A stretch of DNA of 47,344 nt. Origin: Pseudomonas cyclaminis (GTDB lineage: Bacteria; Pseudomonadota; Gammaproteobacteria; Pseudomonadales; Pseudomonadaceae). The position numbers were made by a program, and so were the translations under genes. The notes under the pieces are model-generated. The model was not told where the DNA came from. It made no database searches and worked only from the letters and a program-made list of their open reading frames with translations. Location: positions 1 to 47,344 of the forward strand of contig NZ_JADDUM010000186.1 in the NCBI RefSeq assembly GCF_015163715.1, given 5' to 3'. Position 1 is the stretch's first letter. Every line of letters starts with the position of its first letter. This document shows positions 25,091-34,456 of the stretch, piece by piece.

Positions 25091-26245
25091 ATGAGAATCA
25101 CAGCAGTCAACGTCCAGGTGTTTTCCTACCCGACCCGCCGCGCAGTCGACAGCGCCGGCCATGCTCACCCCGGTGATGTCGCCCAGGCGCAGATGGCTTT
25201 GCTGCGCATCCAGACTGAAGATGGCCAGGAAGGTTTTGCGTTCGGCGCCCCTGAATTGATCCGCCCGTATGTGTTGGATGGGTTCGTGCGCAAAGTGCTG
25301 GTGGGGCAGAACGCTTTTGATCGTGAAAAGATCTGGCAAGACCTCGCCCATTGGCAGCGTGGCAGTGCCAGCCAACTGACCGACCGCGCCTTGGCCCTGG
25401 TTGAGCAGGCGCTGTGGGATTGGGCGGGGCGCAAACTCGGCGTGCCGGTGCACAAGTTGATCGGTGGTTTCCGCGACAAGGTGCCGGCCTACGGCTCGAC
25501 CATGTGTGGCGACGAGCTGCCCGGCGGCCTCGCTACCCCCGAAGATTACGGGCGCTTCGCCGAGACCTTGGTGCAGCGCGGCTACAAGGCCATCAAGCTG
25601 CACACCTGGATGCCGCCGGTGTCCTTCGCGCCGAGCCCGCGCATCGACGTCAAGGCCTGCGCGGCCGTGCGTGAAGCGGTTGGCCCGGACATCGCGCTGA
25701 TGCTCGACGGTTACCACTGGTACAGCCGCACCGAAGCGCTGTACATCGGTCGCGAGCTGGAGAAACTCGACTTCGCCTGGTTCGAAGAACCGATGATGGA
25801 AGAGTCCGCCGAGTCCTATGCCTGGCTCGCAGGGCAGTTGGATATTCCGGTGCTCGGCCCGGAAACCCTGTCCGGCAAACACCTGGCCCGCGCCAGTTGG
25901 GTCAAGCACGATGTGTGCGATATCTTGCGTGCCGGTGTTGCGGGCGTCGGCGGCATTGCGCCGTGCCTGAAGGTCGCGCACCTGGCCGAATCGTTTGGCA
26001 TGGATTGCGAAATTCACGGCAACGGTGCCGCCAACCTGGCGGTGGTCGGCGCGATCAAGAACTGCACCTGGTATGAGCGCGGCCTGTTGCACCCGTACCT
26101 GGATTACGACGAAGTGCCGGCCTACCTCAATCGCCTGGTGGACCCGATGGACAGCGATGGATTTGTGCACCTGTCCGACTCGCCGGGCCTGGGCGAAGAC
26201 ATCAATTTCAACTACATCGAGACCAATACGCTCAAGAGCTTCTGA
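25091..26245 (+). CDS. Enolase superfamily (mandelate racemase group) enzyme, probable galactarolactone cycloisomerase
   Basis: A 384-residue mandelate racemase/muconate lactonising-type enzyme. Visible motifs are the catalytic KLH in GYKAIKLHTWMP, metal ligands in IALMLDGYHWYSR, FEEPMME and LGPETLSGKH, and the late His in DCEIHGNGAANLAVVG. The KxH pattern, not KxK, suggests a sugar-acid dehydratase or cycloisomerase. Next to udh and kdgD, the missing step is conversion of galactaro-lactone to 5-keto-4-deoxyhexarate, which cycloisomerase Gci does in Agrobacterium. That assignment is an inference from context; a galactarate or other aldarate dehydratase is the main alternative. It is first in a plus-strand run with the ABC importer. 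Confidence 0.75.
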   Translation: MRITAVNVQVFSYPTRRAVDSAGHAHPGDVAQAQMALLRIQTEDGQEGFAFGAPELIRPYVLDGFVRKVLVGQNAFDREKIWQDLAHWQRGSASQLTDRALALVEQALWDWAGRKLGVPVHKLIGGFRDKVPAYGSTMCGDELPGGLATPEDYGRFAETLVQRGYKAIKLHTWMPPVSFAPSPRIDVKACAAVREAVGPDIALMLDGYHWYSRTEALYIGRELEKLDFAWFEEPMMEESAESYAWLAGQLDIPVLGPETLSGKHLARASWVKHDVCDILRAGVAGVGGIAPCLKVAHLAESFGMDCEIHGNGAANLAVVGAIKNCTWYERGLLHPYLDYDEVPAYLNRLVDPMDSDGFVHLSDSPGLGEDINFNYIETNTLKSF

Positions 26246-26260
26246 CGTGTAAACGGTCAG

Positions 26261-26285
26261 CTCGGCCTACGTTGAGCTGGCCGAG
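26261..26285 (+). terminator. Intercistronic hairpin before the first binding-protein gene
   Basis: CTCGGCC (26261-26267) pairs with GGCCGAG (26279-26285) around an 11-base loop. No T-tract follows, so it may moderate readthrough or protect mRNA ends between the enzyme gene and the highly expressed binding protein. Confidence 0.35.
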
Positions 26286-26317
26286 AGCCCTATAAATATA
26301 AAAAAGGCACTCTCGCT

Positions 26318-27928
26318 ATGAACATATTCCCTTCGCTGTGGGCGCGGGTATTCGTCGCCGCCCTGGCCGTCACCGCCGTACCGGCAAGCTTTGCCAAGAC
26401 GCCGGCCGATCAACTGATCGTCGGCATGAGCATGATCAACCTGCTGTCCCTCGACCCGGCGGCCGCCACCGGCCTGGACGTGTCGGAAATCAACGCCAAC
26501 CTGTATGACATGTTGCTGGTGCAGGATGTCGCCCAGCCGGATCGCCTGGTACCGGCGCTGGCCGAGCGCTGGCAGGTCAGTGAGGACCGCAAGACCCTGA
26601 CCTTCAACCTGCGCAGTGGGGTGAAGTTCCAGTCCGGCAATGACTTGAGCGCCGAAGACGTAGCCTGGTCGCTGCACCGGGTGCTCAAGCTCAACCTCGC
26701 GCTGGCCTCGACCTGGAAGGCCTATGGCTTCACCGCCGAAAACGTCGAGCGCTACATGCGCGCCACGGATGCCACGACTTTCGTGATCGAACTGCCACGG
26801 CCGACCGACCCGCTGCTGGTGCTCAACACCCTGGCCACCTCGCCGAGTGCGTTCATCCTCGACCGCAAAAAAGTCCTCGAACACCAGAAAGGCACTGACA
26901 TGGGCGCCGCCTGGCTGGTGACCCACGCGGCCGGCAGCGGCGCATTCGCGCTCAACGACTGGCGCGCCAACGATGTGATCCTGATGACCCGTTTCGACGG
27001 TTACTGGGGCGGCCCGGCCAAGCTCAAGCGCATCGTGATGCGCAACATGACCGAGTCGCAGTCGTTGCGCCTGATGATCGAACGCGGAGACCTGGACATC
27101 GCCAAAGGCATGTCCGCGCCGGACATCGAAGCCCTGCAGAAAAGCGACAAGGTGCGCACCCAGACCCTGCAGCGCGGCACCCTGTATTACGTGGCCCTGA
27201 GTGTGAAGCAGCCGATGTTCGCTGATGCCCGCGTGCGCAAGGCCGTGCGTTCGCTGATCGACTACCAGGGCATCAACCAGACGGTCATGCCCCATTACGG
27301 CGTGATCAACCAACGCCCGATGCCGCTGGGTCTGGCAGCGCGCCTGCCGGATCCCGGCTACCAGCTCAATGTCGAACAGGCCAAGGCCTGGCTGGCTGAA
27401 GCGGGTTACCCGAACGGCTTCAAGACCACCATTCGCGTGCTGGCCGAGCCGCCCTTCATCAACATCGCCTCCAACCTGCAATCGACCCTGGCCCAGGCCG
27501 GTATCGAAGCCAGCATCATCACCGGCACCGGTAACCAGATCTACGGCGCGATGCGCGAGCGCACTTTCGACATCATCGTCGGCCGCGGTGGCGGCGGGGC
27601 GGAGCGTCATCCCCATTCCAGCCTGCGCACCCTGGTGTACAACCCGGATAACCGCGATGAGGCCAAGCTGACCAATTTCCAGGGCTGGCGCACCTCGTTC
27701 TACAGCCCTGAGTTGAACCAGTTGATCGAGAGCGCGGAAGTCGAGCCGGATGCCGACAAGCAACTGACGCAGTACCGCGAGATCCAGGAGCAGGTCGATC
27801 AGCAGGTCGGGGCCATCTTGCCGGTCTCGCAGATGACCGACACCGTGGTGGTGTACACCGACGTGGCCGATTTCCAGGGCCATACCGCTGCGACCACGCG
27901 CTACAAAGACGTCTACAAAAAGCGCTGA
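26318..27928 (+). CDS. ABC transporter substrate-binding protein, peptide/opine/nickel class (copy 1)
   Basis: A 536-residue family 5 (SBP_bac_5) extracellular solute-binding protein. It has a signal peptide (MNIFPSLWARVFVAALAV, cleaved near SFA) and the typical LAERWQVSED, LRSGVKFQSGNDLSAEDVAW and FDGYWGGPAKLKRI motifs. It is clearly paralogous to the gene at 29033, the mature N-termini sharing KTPADQLIVGMSM. No lipobox Cys is seen, so it should be free in the periplasm. In a uronate locus, and with a porin for oligogalacturonates upstream, the ligand may be a galacturonide or aldarate and not a peptide; this is inference. Confidence 0.85.
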   Translation: MNIFPSLWARVFVAALAVTAVPASFAKTPADQLIVGMSMINLLSLDPAAATGLDVSEINANLYDMLLVQDVAQPDRLVPALAERWQVSEDRKTLTFNLRSGVKFQSGNDLSAEDVAWSLHRVLKLNLALASTWKAYGFTAENVERYMRATDATTFVIELPRPTDPLLVLNTLATSPSAFILDRKKVLEHQKGTDMGAAWLVTHAAGSGAFALNDWRANDVILMTRFDGYWGGPAKLKRIVMRNMTESQSLRLMIERGDLDIAKGMSAPDIEALQKSDKVRTQTLQRGTLYYVALSVKQPMFADARVRKAVRSLIDYQGINQTVMPHYGVINQRPMPLGLAARLPDPGYQLNVEQAKAWLAEAGYPNGFKTTIRVLAEPPFINIASNLQSTLAQAGIEASIITGTGNQIYGAMRERTFDIIVGRGGGGAERHPHSSLRTLVYNPDNRDEAKLTNFQGWRTSFYSPELNQLIESAEVEPDADKQLTQYREIQEQVDQQVGAILPVSQMTDTVVVYTDVADFQGHTAATTRYKDVYKKR

Positions 27929-27949
27929 TCGATTTACCAGGAGCTCACT

Positions 27950-28987
27950 ATGTTTGTTATGACTGCCTCTGTCATGGGCGCTCGCGCTTCCAATACCCTG
28001 CGGCGCGCCAGCACCGTGCTGGTGACGTTGCTCGGCCTGTTGGCGCTGACCTTTATCATCGGCCGGGTCATGCCGCTTGACCCCGTGCTGGCGGTAGTCG
28101 GGCCGGACGCCGACAGTTCCACCTACGACCAGGTGTACCGGTCGATGGGCCTGGACAAGCCGATCTGGACCCAGTTCGGCCTTTACCTCAATGACCTGCT
28201 CCACGGTGATTTCGGCAACGCGCTGCTCACCGGTCACCCGGTGCTGGATGACATCCTGCGGGTGTTCCCGGCGACCATCGAACTGGCCACGTTGGCGATC
28301 CTGTTTGGCGTGCTGATCGGCTTGCCGCTGGGCGTGTGTGCGGCGAGCAATCAAGGTCGGCTCGGCGACCACGTGGCGCGGGTGATTACCCTGTTCGGCT
28401 ATTCCACACCGATTTTCTGGCTGGGCATGATGGGCCTGCTGGTGTTCTACGCCTGGCTCGGCTGGGCCGGCGGTGCGGGGCGCATCGACCTGGCCTACGA
28501 CGGCATGGTGCCGGAAGTTACTGGCCTGCTGCTGATCGACACCTCCCTTGCTCGTGACTGGGACGCCTTCGCCAGCGCCCTGCGGCATATCGTGTTGCCG
28601 GCGCTGATCCTGGGCCTGAACTCGGTCGCGTACATCAGCCGCATGACCCGCAGCTTCATGCTGGAGCAACTGTCCCAGGAGTACATCATCACCGCACGGG
28701 TCAAGGGGTTGTCCCGTCGTCAGGTGGTGTGGGGGCATGCGTTTCGCAACATCCTTGTGCAGTTGCTCACCGTGGTTGCGCTGGCCTATGGCTCGCTGCT
28801 CGAAGGTGCGGTGCTGATCGAAACCGTGTTCGCCTGGCCGGGATTCGGCCAGTACCTCACCAGCAGCCTGATGCTCGGTGACATGAATGCGGTGATGGGC
28901 TGCGTGCTGGTGATCGGCCTGATTTTCGTCGCGCTCAACCTGATCAGCGATGCCTTGTACAAGGTGTTTGATCCGCGCACCCGTTAA
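27950..28987 (+). CDS. ABC transporter permease, DppB/NikB type
   Basis: A 345-residue inner-membrane permease with six or so hydrophobic segments. The N-terminal TM is FVMTASVMGARASNTLRRA and onward, followed by the DppB signature LGLDKPIWTQFGLYLNDLLH GDFGNAL (split here at the space). The binding-protein-dependent motif is in YIITARVKGLSRRQVVWGHAF. AGGAG precedes ATG 27950. It lies between the two binding-protein genes, 21 bases after the first, in an operon with permease 2 and two ATPases. It forms the membrane channel together with the protein at 30670. Confidence 0.88.
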   Translation: MFVMTASVMGARASNTLRRASTVLVTLLGLLALTFIIGRVMPLDPVLAVVGPDADSSTYDQVYRSMGLDKPIWTQFGLYLNDLLHGDFGNALLTGHPVLDDILRVFPATIELATLAILFGVLIGLPLGVCAASNQGRLGDHVARVITLFGYSTPIFWLGMMGLLVFYAWLGWAGGAGRIDLAYDGMVPEVTGLLLIDTSLARDWDAFASALRHIVLPALILGLNSVAYISRMTRSFMLEQLSQEYIITARVKGLSRRQVVWGHAFRNILVQLLTVVALAYGSLLEGAVLIETVFAWPGFGQYLTSSLMLGDMNAVMGCVLVIGLIFVALNLISDALYKVFDPRTR

Positions 28988-29032
28988 TGCGCAACGCGGT
29001 ACCGATAAAACTATAAGAAGAAGGAATTTTTC

Positions 29033-30637
29033 ATGACATTTTCGAAACTGCACCTTGGCCTGCTTACCGCCGTCCTCGCCCTCGGCCCGATGACCCTGGC
29101 CAACGCCAAGACCCCGGCCGATCAACTGATCGTCGGCATGAGCATGGTCAACCTGTTCTCCATCGACCCGGCCAACGCGCCCGGCCTGGATGCGTCCGGC
29201 GTCAACGCCAACCTTTACGACACACTGATCAAGCGTGACCAGGGCAACCCGGAAAAGCACCTGCCGCAATTGGCCGAACGCTGGGACATCAGCGAGGACG
29301 GCAAGCAGGTGACGTTCCATCTGCGCCAGGACGTGAAATTCCATTCGGGCAACCCGCTGACCGCCGAGGACGTGGCGTGGTCGCTGTACCGCGTGATGAA
29401 GCTCAACTTCGGCCTGGCTACCACCTGGAAGGCCTACGGCTACAGCGTCGACAACATCCAGGCGCTGATCCGCGCCACCGACGCCCACACCTTGGTCGTC
29501 GACCTGCCACAGACCATGGACCCCTTGTTGTTGGTGGACTCCCTGGCTATCTCGCCCAGCGCCGTGATCGTGGACCGCAAGACCGCCCTGGCCCATGAAA
29601 AAAACGGTGACCTCGGCGCCGGTTGGCTGGTGACGAACGAGGCTGGCAGCGGCCCCTTCGTGCTGACCAAATGGAGCGCCAACGACTCGCTGCTGCTGAC
29701 CCGTTTTGACGGCTACTGGGGCGGCGCAGCCAAGCTCAAGCGCGTGGTGGTGCGGCACATGACCGAGTCCCAGTCCCTGCGCCTGATGCTCGAACGCGGC
29801 GATCTGGACCTGGCCTACGGCATGGCTGCGCCGGACATTCGTGCCATCGACGGCTCGGACAAGATCCAGGTGCAGTCGCTGCCGCGCGGCACCATGTATT
29901 ACGTGGCCATGAGCATGAAGCAGCCGGAATTCGCCAAGCCCAAGGTGCGCGAAGCGGTGCGCAACCTGATCGACTACAAAGGCCTGGACCAGCAAGTGAT
30001 GCCGTATTACGGCAAGCTCAACCAGCAGCCGATGCAGTTGGGCCTGGAGGCGCGACTGCCGGATCCCGGCTATCACATGGACGTGGCCAAGGCGAAAGCC
30101 CTGCTGACTGAGGCCGGTTACCCCGAGGGCTTCAACACCACTATCCGAACGCTGTCGGAGCCGCCGTTCATTGATATCGCTGCGCGCCTGCAAGCCACAC
30201 TGGCCGAAGGCGGGATCAAGGCCAGCATCGTCACCGGCACCGGCAACCAGGTGTACGGCGCGATGCGTGCGCGCAATTTCGAGATCATCGTGGCCCGGGG
30301 CGCCGAGCGTTACCCGCACCCGTATTTCAGCCTGCGCACCTTTGCCTACAACCCTAATAACAGTGATGACGCCGGCCTGCCGAACTTCCAGGGCTGGCGC
30401 GCTTCGTTTTTCAATCCGCAGATCAACAGTCTGATCGACCAGGCCGGCGTGACGCGTGATTCGGCGCAGCGGGTCAGCCTGTATCACCAGGCGCAGAACC
30501 TCTACGACCAGCAAGTGGGGCCGATCCTGATGATTTCGCAGATGACCGACACCGTGGTCAGTGCTGCCGACGTCAAGGGCTTCACCGGTGACGATGCCGA
30601 GGCCACCCGTTACCTGGGTGTCTACAAGCAGCGTTGA
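29033..30637 (+). CDS. ABC transporter substrate-binding protein, peptide/opine/nickel class (copy 2)
   Basis: A 534-residue family 5 binding protein with signal peptide MTFSKLHLGLLTAVLALGP, cleaved near ANA, and mature start KTPADQLIVGMSMVN. It matches copy 1 over its full length, for example LAERWDISEDGKQ, FDGYWGGAAKLKRVVVRHM and NLIDYKGLDQQVMPYYG. It lacks the GGGG insertion (GRGGGGAERHPH) of copy 1, reading ARGAERYPHPY. Two binding proteins in one operon suggest that the importer serves two related substrates, such as mono- and disaccharide uronates. An origin by tandem duplication with the permease gene in between is likely. Confidence 0.85.
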   Translation: MTFSKLHLGLLTAVLALGPMTLANAKTPADQLIVGMSMVNLFSIDPANAPGLDASGVNANLYDTLIKRDQGNPEKHLPQLAERWDISEDGKQVTFHLRQDVKFHSGNPLTAEDVAWSLYRVMKLNFGLATTWKAYGYSVDNIQALIRATDAHTLVVDLPQTMDPLLLVDSLAISPSAVIVDRKTALAHEKNGDLGAGWLVTNEAGSGPFVLTKWSANDSLLLTRFDGYWGGAAKLKRVVVRHMTESQSLRLMLERGDLDLAYGMAAPDIRAIDGSDKIQVQSLPRGTMYYVAMSMKQPEFAKPKVREAVRNLIDYKGLDQQVMPYYGKLNQQPMQLGLEARLPDPGYHMDVAKAKALLTEAGYPEGFNTTIRTLSEPPFIDIAARLQATLAEGGIKASIVTGTGNQVYGAMRARNFEIIVARGAERYPHPYFSLRTFAYNPNNSDDAGLPNFQGWRASFFNPQINSLIDQAGVTRDSAQRVSLYHQAQNLYDQQVGPILMISQMTDTVVSAADVKGFTGDDAEATRYLGVYKQR

Positions 30638-30669
30638 GTGCTTCCAGAATTCACACAGAGAAGATGCTT

Positions 30670-31587
30670 ATGAATGCCAATCTGTCTTCCATCGAATCGA
30701 CGACGAAGCGCCCGGTGGATCGCTCGCCAGGCTCCAGCTTCGACGCGTTCTGCAAGAGCGGCCTGCGGGTGTTGCGTCACCTGTTGCGCAACCCCATGAC
30801 CCTGGCGGGCCTGCTGGTGGCCCTGCTGCTGGTGGTGGTCGCGGCCTTTGCGCCGTGGATCGCCACCCATGACCCGGTGGCGCAGAATCTTGCCAATGCC
30901 TTGCAGGCGCCAGGCTCGGCGCATTGGTTCGGCACCGATGAATATGGCCGGGACATCTTCAGCCGGCTGGTCTACGGTTCGCGAATCACGCTGTACATCA
31001 TTGGCCTGGTGACGGTGATCGTGGGGCCGATCGGGCTGTTTATCGGCACCGTGTCGGGCTACTTCGGCGGCGCGGTCGACACCGTGTTCATGCGCCTGAC
31101 CGACATCTTCATCTCCTTCCCCAGCCTGGTCCTGGCCCTGGCCTTTATCGCGGCCCTCGGCCCTGGCCTGGAGCACGCCGTGGTGGCGATTGCCTTGACC
31201 TCCTGGCCGCCGATTGCGCGGCTGGCGCGGGCTGAAACCCTGTCCTTGCGCAATGCCGATTTTGTCGTCGCGGTAGAGCTGCAAGGCGCCTCGCCGGCGC
31301 GGATTATCCTGCGTCATATCGTGCCGATGTGCCTGTCCTCGGTGATCATCCGCCTGACCATGAACATGGCGGGGATCATCCTCACCGCCGCGGCACTGGG
31401 CTTTCTCGGCCTGGGTGCCCAGGCGCCGTTGCCGGAGTGGGGCGCAATGATCTCCACCGGCCGCCGCTACATGCTCGAATGCTGGTGGCTGGTGGCGGTG
31501 CCAGGGGCGGCGATCATGCTGGTCAGCCTGGCTTTCAACCTGTTGGGCGATGGCCTGCGGGACATCCTTGATCCGCGCAGCGAATAA
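30670..31587 (+). CDS. ABC transporter permease, DppC/NikC type
   Basis: A 305-residue permease partner. It has the N-terminal hydrophobic helix (MTLAGLLVALLLVVVAAFAP), the DppC feature FGTDEYGRDIFSRLVYGSR, and the ATPase-contacting EAA loop region LRNADFVVAVELQGASPARI. It ends DGLRDILDPRSE, as in this class. ATG 30670 is preferred because AGAGAAG is well spaced; ATG 30664 lies too close to that site. It follows the second binding-protein gene directly, by a 32-base gap, and is followed after 15 bases by the first ATPase gene. Confidence 0.88.
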   Translation: MNANLSSIESTTKRPVDRSPGSSFDAFCKSGLRVLRHLLRNPMTLAGLLVALLLVVVAAFAPWIATHDPVAQNLANALQAPGSAHWFGTDEYGRDIFSRLVYGSRITLYIIGLVTVIVGPIGLFIGTVSGYFGGAVDTVFMRLTDIFISFPSLVLALAFIAALGPGLEHAVVAIALTSWPPIARLARAETLSLRNADFVVAVELQGASPARIILRHIVPMCLSSVIIRLTMNMAGIILTAAALGFLGLGAQAPLPEWGAMISTGRRYMLECWWLVAVPGAAIMLVSLAFNLLGDGLRDILDPRSE

Positions 31588-31602
31588 TCGGAGGAATACC
31601 TG

Positions 31603-32442
31603 ATGTCCGCCATTAAATTGAACGTCGAAGGGCTTAACGTGCGCTTCGTCAGTGGCCAGAAAGAAACCCACGCCGTGCGCGATGTGTCCTTCACCCTGGG
31701 TCGGGAAAAACTGGCGATTGTCGGTGAGTCCGGCTCGGGTAAATCCACCGTGGGCCGCAGCCTGCTCAAGCTGCATCCGCCCAGCGCCAAGATCACCGCC
31801 AAGGCCATGGCGTTTGGCGAGGTCGACCTGCTGTCGGCCAGTGAAAAAGCCATGCAGAAGATTCGCGGCCAGCGCATCTCGATGATCATGCAGGACCCAA
31901 AGTATTCGCTGAACCCGGTGGTCAAGGTCGGCGACCAGATCGCCGAAGCCTACCTGGCCCATCACAAGGCCAGCCGCAGCGATGCCCGCGAGCGGGTGCT
32001 GCAGATGCTGGAGCAGGTGCATATCCGCGACCCGCAGCGCGTCTATAACCTGTATCCCCACGAAGTCTCCGGCGGCATGGGGCAGCGCATCATGATCGCG
32101 ATGATGGTGATCACCCGCCCTGAAGTGATCATCGCCGACGAGCCCACCTCGGCCCTGGATGTCTCGGTGCGCCAGCAAGTGCTCAACGTGCTGGAAGAGT
32201 TGGTGGACCAGCAGCAGATGGGGCTGATCTTCGTCAGCCATGACCTCAACCTGGTACGCAACTACTGCGACCGCGTACTGGTGATGTACGCCGGGCGCGT
32301 CGTCGAATCCCTGGCCGCCTGCGACCTGCACTACGCCGAGCACCCCTACACCCGTGGCCTGCTGGCCGCGTTGCCGAGCATGGATAACCGCCGTGCGCAC
32401 CTGCCGGTGCTCAAGCGCGACCCCCTCTGGCTGACCCAATAA
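31603..32442 (+). CDS. ABC transporter ATP-binding protein, DppD/NikD type
   Basis: A 279-residue ATPase with Walker A GESGSGKST (about residues 41-49), the Q-loop MIMQDPKYSLNP, signature VSGGMGQR, Walker [16 protein letters not shown] and H-loop FVSHDLNLV. The length is close to NikD and shorter than DppD, with a short C-terminal tail (HPYTRGLLAALPSM) and no long Zn-binding extension. The usual glutamate in Walker B is present, so it should be active. It pairs with the ATPase at 32454. Confidence 0.9.
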   Translation: MSAIKLNVEGLNVRFVSGQKETHAVRDVSFTLGREKLAIVGESGSGKSTVGRSLLKLHPPSAKITAKAMAFGEVDLLSASEKAMQKIRGQRISMIMQDPKYSLNPVVKVGDQIAEAYLAHHKASRSDARERVLQMLEQVHIRDPQRVYNLYPHEVSGGMGQRIMIAMMVITRPEVIIADEPTSALDVSVRQQVLNVLEELVDQQQMGLIFVSHDLNLVRNYCDRVLVMYAGRVVESLAACDLHYAEHPYTRGLLAALPSMDNRRAHLPVLKRDPLWLTQ

Positions 32443-32453
32443 GGAACCTGACC

Positions 32454-33230
32454 ATGCCCATGATCCAAGCGCACGCCTTGAACCTGAGCTTCGGCACCGG
32501 CGCGGCCATCAACCAAGTGCTGCACGATGTGAGCCTGAGTGTCGCCGACGGTGAATCGTTCGGCCTGGTGGGGGAGTCCGGTTCGGGCAAGACCACCGTG
32601 CTGCGCTGCCTGGCCGGGCAGTACCGGCACTGGAACGGCGAGCTGAGCATTGCCGGCGCGCCGTTGCAGCACAAGATTCCCAAGGAACACTTTCGCAAGG
32701 TGCAGATGGTCTTCCAGGACCCTTACGGCTCCCTGCACCCTCGACACACCATCGACACCGCGTTGCGCGAGCCGTTGATTATCCACGGGGTAGGGGACAA
32801 GGACGACCGTATTAACGAGATCTTGCTCAAGGTCGGCCTGAACGACAGTTTCCGCTTTCGCTACCCGCACCAGTTGTCCGGTGGCCAGCGCCAGCGCGTA
32901 GCGATTGCGCGCGCCTTGATCCTGGAACCCCGCGTGCTGCTGCTGGATGAGCCGACCTCGGCGCTGGATGTGTCGGTCCAGGCCGAGATTCTCAACCTGC
33001 TGGCGGACCTGCGTCAGCGCGAGAAACTCACCTACCTGCTGGTGACCCATGACCTGGGTGTGGTGACTCACTTATGCGACCGGGTGGCGGTGATGCAGCA
33101 CGGCAAGATCGTCGAACTGCTCGACTGTCAGGCCCTGAGCCAGGACCAGGCGGCGCACGACTACACGCGCATGTTGGTGCAGGCCAGCCGTGACTTCAGT
33201 CAGGAGTCCGAGCGGCGACGTGTTGGCTAA
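32454..33230 (+). CDS. ABC transporter ATP-binding protein, DppF/NikE type
   Basis: A 258-residue ATPase with Walker [18 protein letters not shown]-loop [15 protein letters not shown], signature [16 protein letters not shown], Walker [17 protein letters not shown] and switch His in [10 protein letters not shown]. It is short like NikE. With the preceding protein it makes the ATPase pair of the importer. It is the last ABC gene, and a 190-base gap with two GntR-type elements and an imperfect hairpin follows, before kdgD starts its own promoter region. Confidence 0.9.
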   Translation: MPMIQAHALNLSFGTGAAINQVLHDVSLSVADGESFGLVGESGSGKTTVLRCLAGQYRHWNGELSIAGAPLQHKIPKEHFRKVQMVFQDPYGSLHPRHTIDTALREPLIIHGVGDKDDRINEILLKVGLNDSFRFRYPHQLSGGQRQRVAIARALILEPRVLLLDEPTSALDVSVQAEILNLLADLRQREKLTYLLVTHDLGVVTHLCDRVAVMQHGKIVELLDCQALSQDQAAHDYTRMLVQASRDFSQESERRRVG

Positions 33231-33238
33231 AAACAGTA

Positions 33239-33251
33239 GTCATCGTATGAC
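33239..33251 (+). promoter_or_regulatory. Uronate GntR-type operator overlapping a weak hairpin
   Basis: GTCATCGTATGAC, 11 of 13 identical to the reverse complement of the 33360 site, is also a palindrome (GTCAT-CGT-ATGAC). It is followed by T-rich sequence, so it may double as the end of the ABC operon transcript. Confidence 0.5.
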
Positions 33252-33359
33252 TTTGCTTTGGTTTATTTATTTATTGGTGTGAATAAACGCCTATTTCATT
33301 GGGTTTAGCTGCATTTTCACAATGAAAGGTGTTTAGAGGGTGGTATTAGTATTTTTGTA

Positions 33360-33372
33360 GTTGTACGATGAC
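33360..33372 (-). promoter_or_regulatory. Uronate GntR-type operator before kdgD
   Basis: GTTGTACGATGAC, identical to the 13-mer at 25015, lies 49 bases before the kdgD ATG, suited to repressing its promoter. Confidence 0.65.
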
Positions 33373-33420
33373 GTACCTCTTGAGGTATTCCATTCAAATT
33401 TCGAATAAAGGTTTGCGAAC

Positions 33421-34332
33421 ATGACGCCACAAGAACTAAAAACAGTCCTGTCTTCCGGCTTGCTCTCGTTCCCGGTTACCGACTTTGATGCCGCCGGCGA
33501 CTTCCGCGCCGACACCTACGCTCGCCGCCTGGAATGGCTGGCGCCTTATGGCGCAAGTGCGTTGTTCGCCGCGGGCGGCACTGGGGAGTTCTTCTCCCTG
33601 GAGTCCAAGGAGTACACGCAGATCATCAAGACGGCCGTGGACACCTGCAAAGGCCAGGTGCCGATCCTCGCCGGTGCCGGTGGCCCAACGCGCCAAGCCA
33701 TCGCTTATGCCCAGGAAGCCGAGCGCCTCGGCGCTGCGGGTATTCTGCTGATGCCCCATTACCTCACCGAAGCCAGCCAGAAGGGCTTGGTGGCCCACGT
33801 TGAGCAAGTGTGCAACTCGGTGGATTTCGGCGTGGTGGTGTACAACCGCAACCTCTGCCGCCTCAACGCCGACAGCCTGGAACAACTGGCCGAGCGCTGC
33901 CCGAACCTGATCGGCTTCAAGGACGGCATTGGTGAGGTCGAATCCATGGTCAGCATCCGCCGTCGCCTGGGCGATCGCCTGACCTACCTTGGCGGCCTGC
34001 CGACTGCCGAAGTCTATGCCGCCGCCTACAAGGCCCTCGGCGTGCCGGTGTACTCCTCGGCGGTGTTCAACTTCATCCCGAAAACCGCGATGGACTTCTA
34101 CCGTGCCGTGGCTGCCGACGACCACGCGACCGTGGGCCGTTTGATCGATGATTTCTTCCTGCCGTACCTGGCGATTCGCAATCGCTGTGAAGGTTATGGC
34201 GTGAGTATCGTCAAGGCCGGCGCACGCTTGGTCGGCCACGATGCGGGCCCGGTGCGCGCACCATTGACCGACCTGCTGCCCGATGAAGTGGAGCAACTGG
34301 CGGTGCTGATCGAGGCCCTCGGGGCTCAATAA
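33421..34332 (+). CDS. kdgD: 5-dehydro-4-deoxyglucarate dehydratase KdgD
   Basis: A 303-residue DHDPS/NAL-superfamily enzyme, the usual length of KdgD. It decarboxylates and dehydrates 5-keto-4-deoxyglucarate to 2-oxoglutarate semialdehyde. Conserved features are [45 protein letters not shown], the Tyr in [12 protein letters not shown] and the Schiff-base Lys in [16 protein letters not shown] 33421 is chosen. It has its own operator-bearing promoter and is followed by the GH28 gene on the same strand, 124 bases on. The semialdehyde dehydrogenase that completes the route to 2-oxoglutarate is not in the window. Confidence 0.93.
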   Translation: MTPQELKTVLSSGLLSFPVTDFDAAGDFRADTYARRLEWLAPYGASALFAAGGTGEFFSLESKEYTQIIKTAVDTCKGQVPILAGAGGPTRQAIAYAQEAERLGAAGILLMPHYLTEASQKGLVAHVEQVCNSVDFGVVVYNRNLCRLNADSLEQLAERCPNLIGFKDGIGEVESMVSIRRRLGDRLTYLGGLPTAEVYAAAYKALGVPVYSSAVFNFIPKTAMDFYRAVAADDHATVGRLIDDFFLPYLAIRNRCEGYGVSIVKAGARLVGHDAGPVRAPLTDLLPDEVEQLAVLIEALGAQ

Positions 34333-34343
34333 AACGTCGGTCG

Positions 34344-34364
34344 GCGGCGCCCTCATGGCGCCGC
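34344..34364 (+). terminator. Strong hairpin between kdgD and the GH28 gene
   Basis: GCGGCGCC (34344-34351) and GGCGCCGC (34357-34364) form a perfect 8-base GC stem with loop CTCAT. No T-tract follows, so it may attenuate or stabilise rather than stop transcription. Confidence 0.4.
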
Positions 34365-34456
34365 TGTCCGGTGAGCCTGCGAGGAGGCCGTTCGAACCCT
34401 CCACGCAACAGATGCAGCCCATCAACGTGAATACCGGCAAAAACAAGGAGAACAAC

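Noticed and set aside
26267..30514. A 1415-codon minus-strand open frame over the enolase and ABC genes
   Set aside because: It is antisense to genes with clear family matches. Its composition (His, Gln, Val, Gly-rich) is that of the reverse strand of GC3-biased code.
30622..32439. A 605-codon minus-strand open frame over the ABC permease and ATPase
   Set aside because: Antisense shadow with Arg/Gln/His-rich low-complexity text and no domain.
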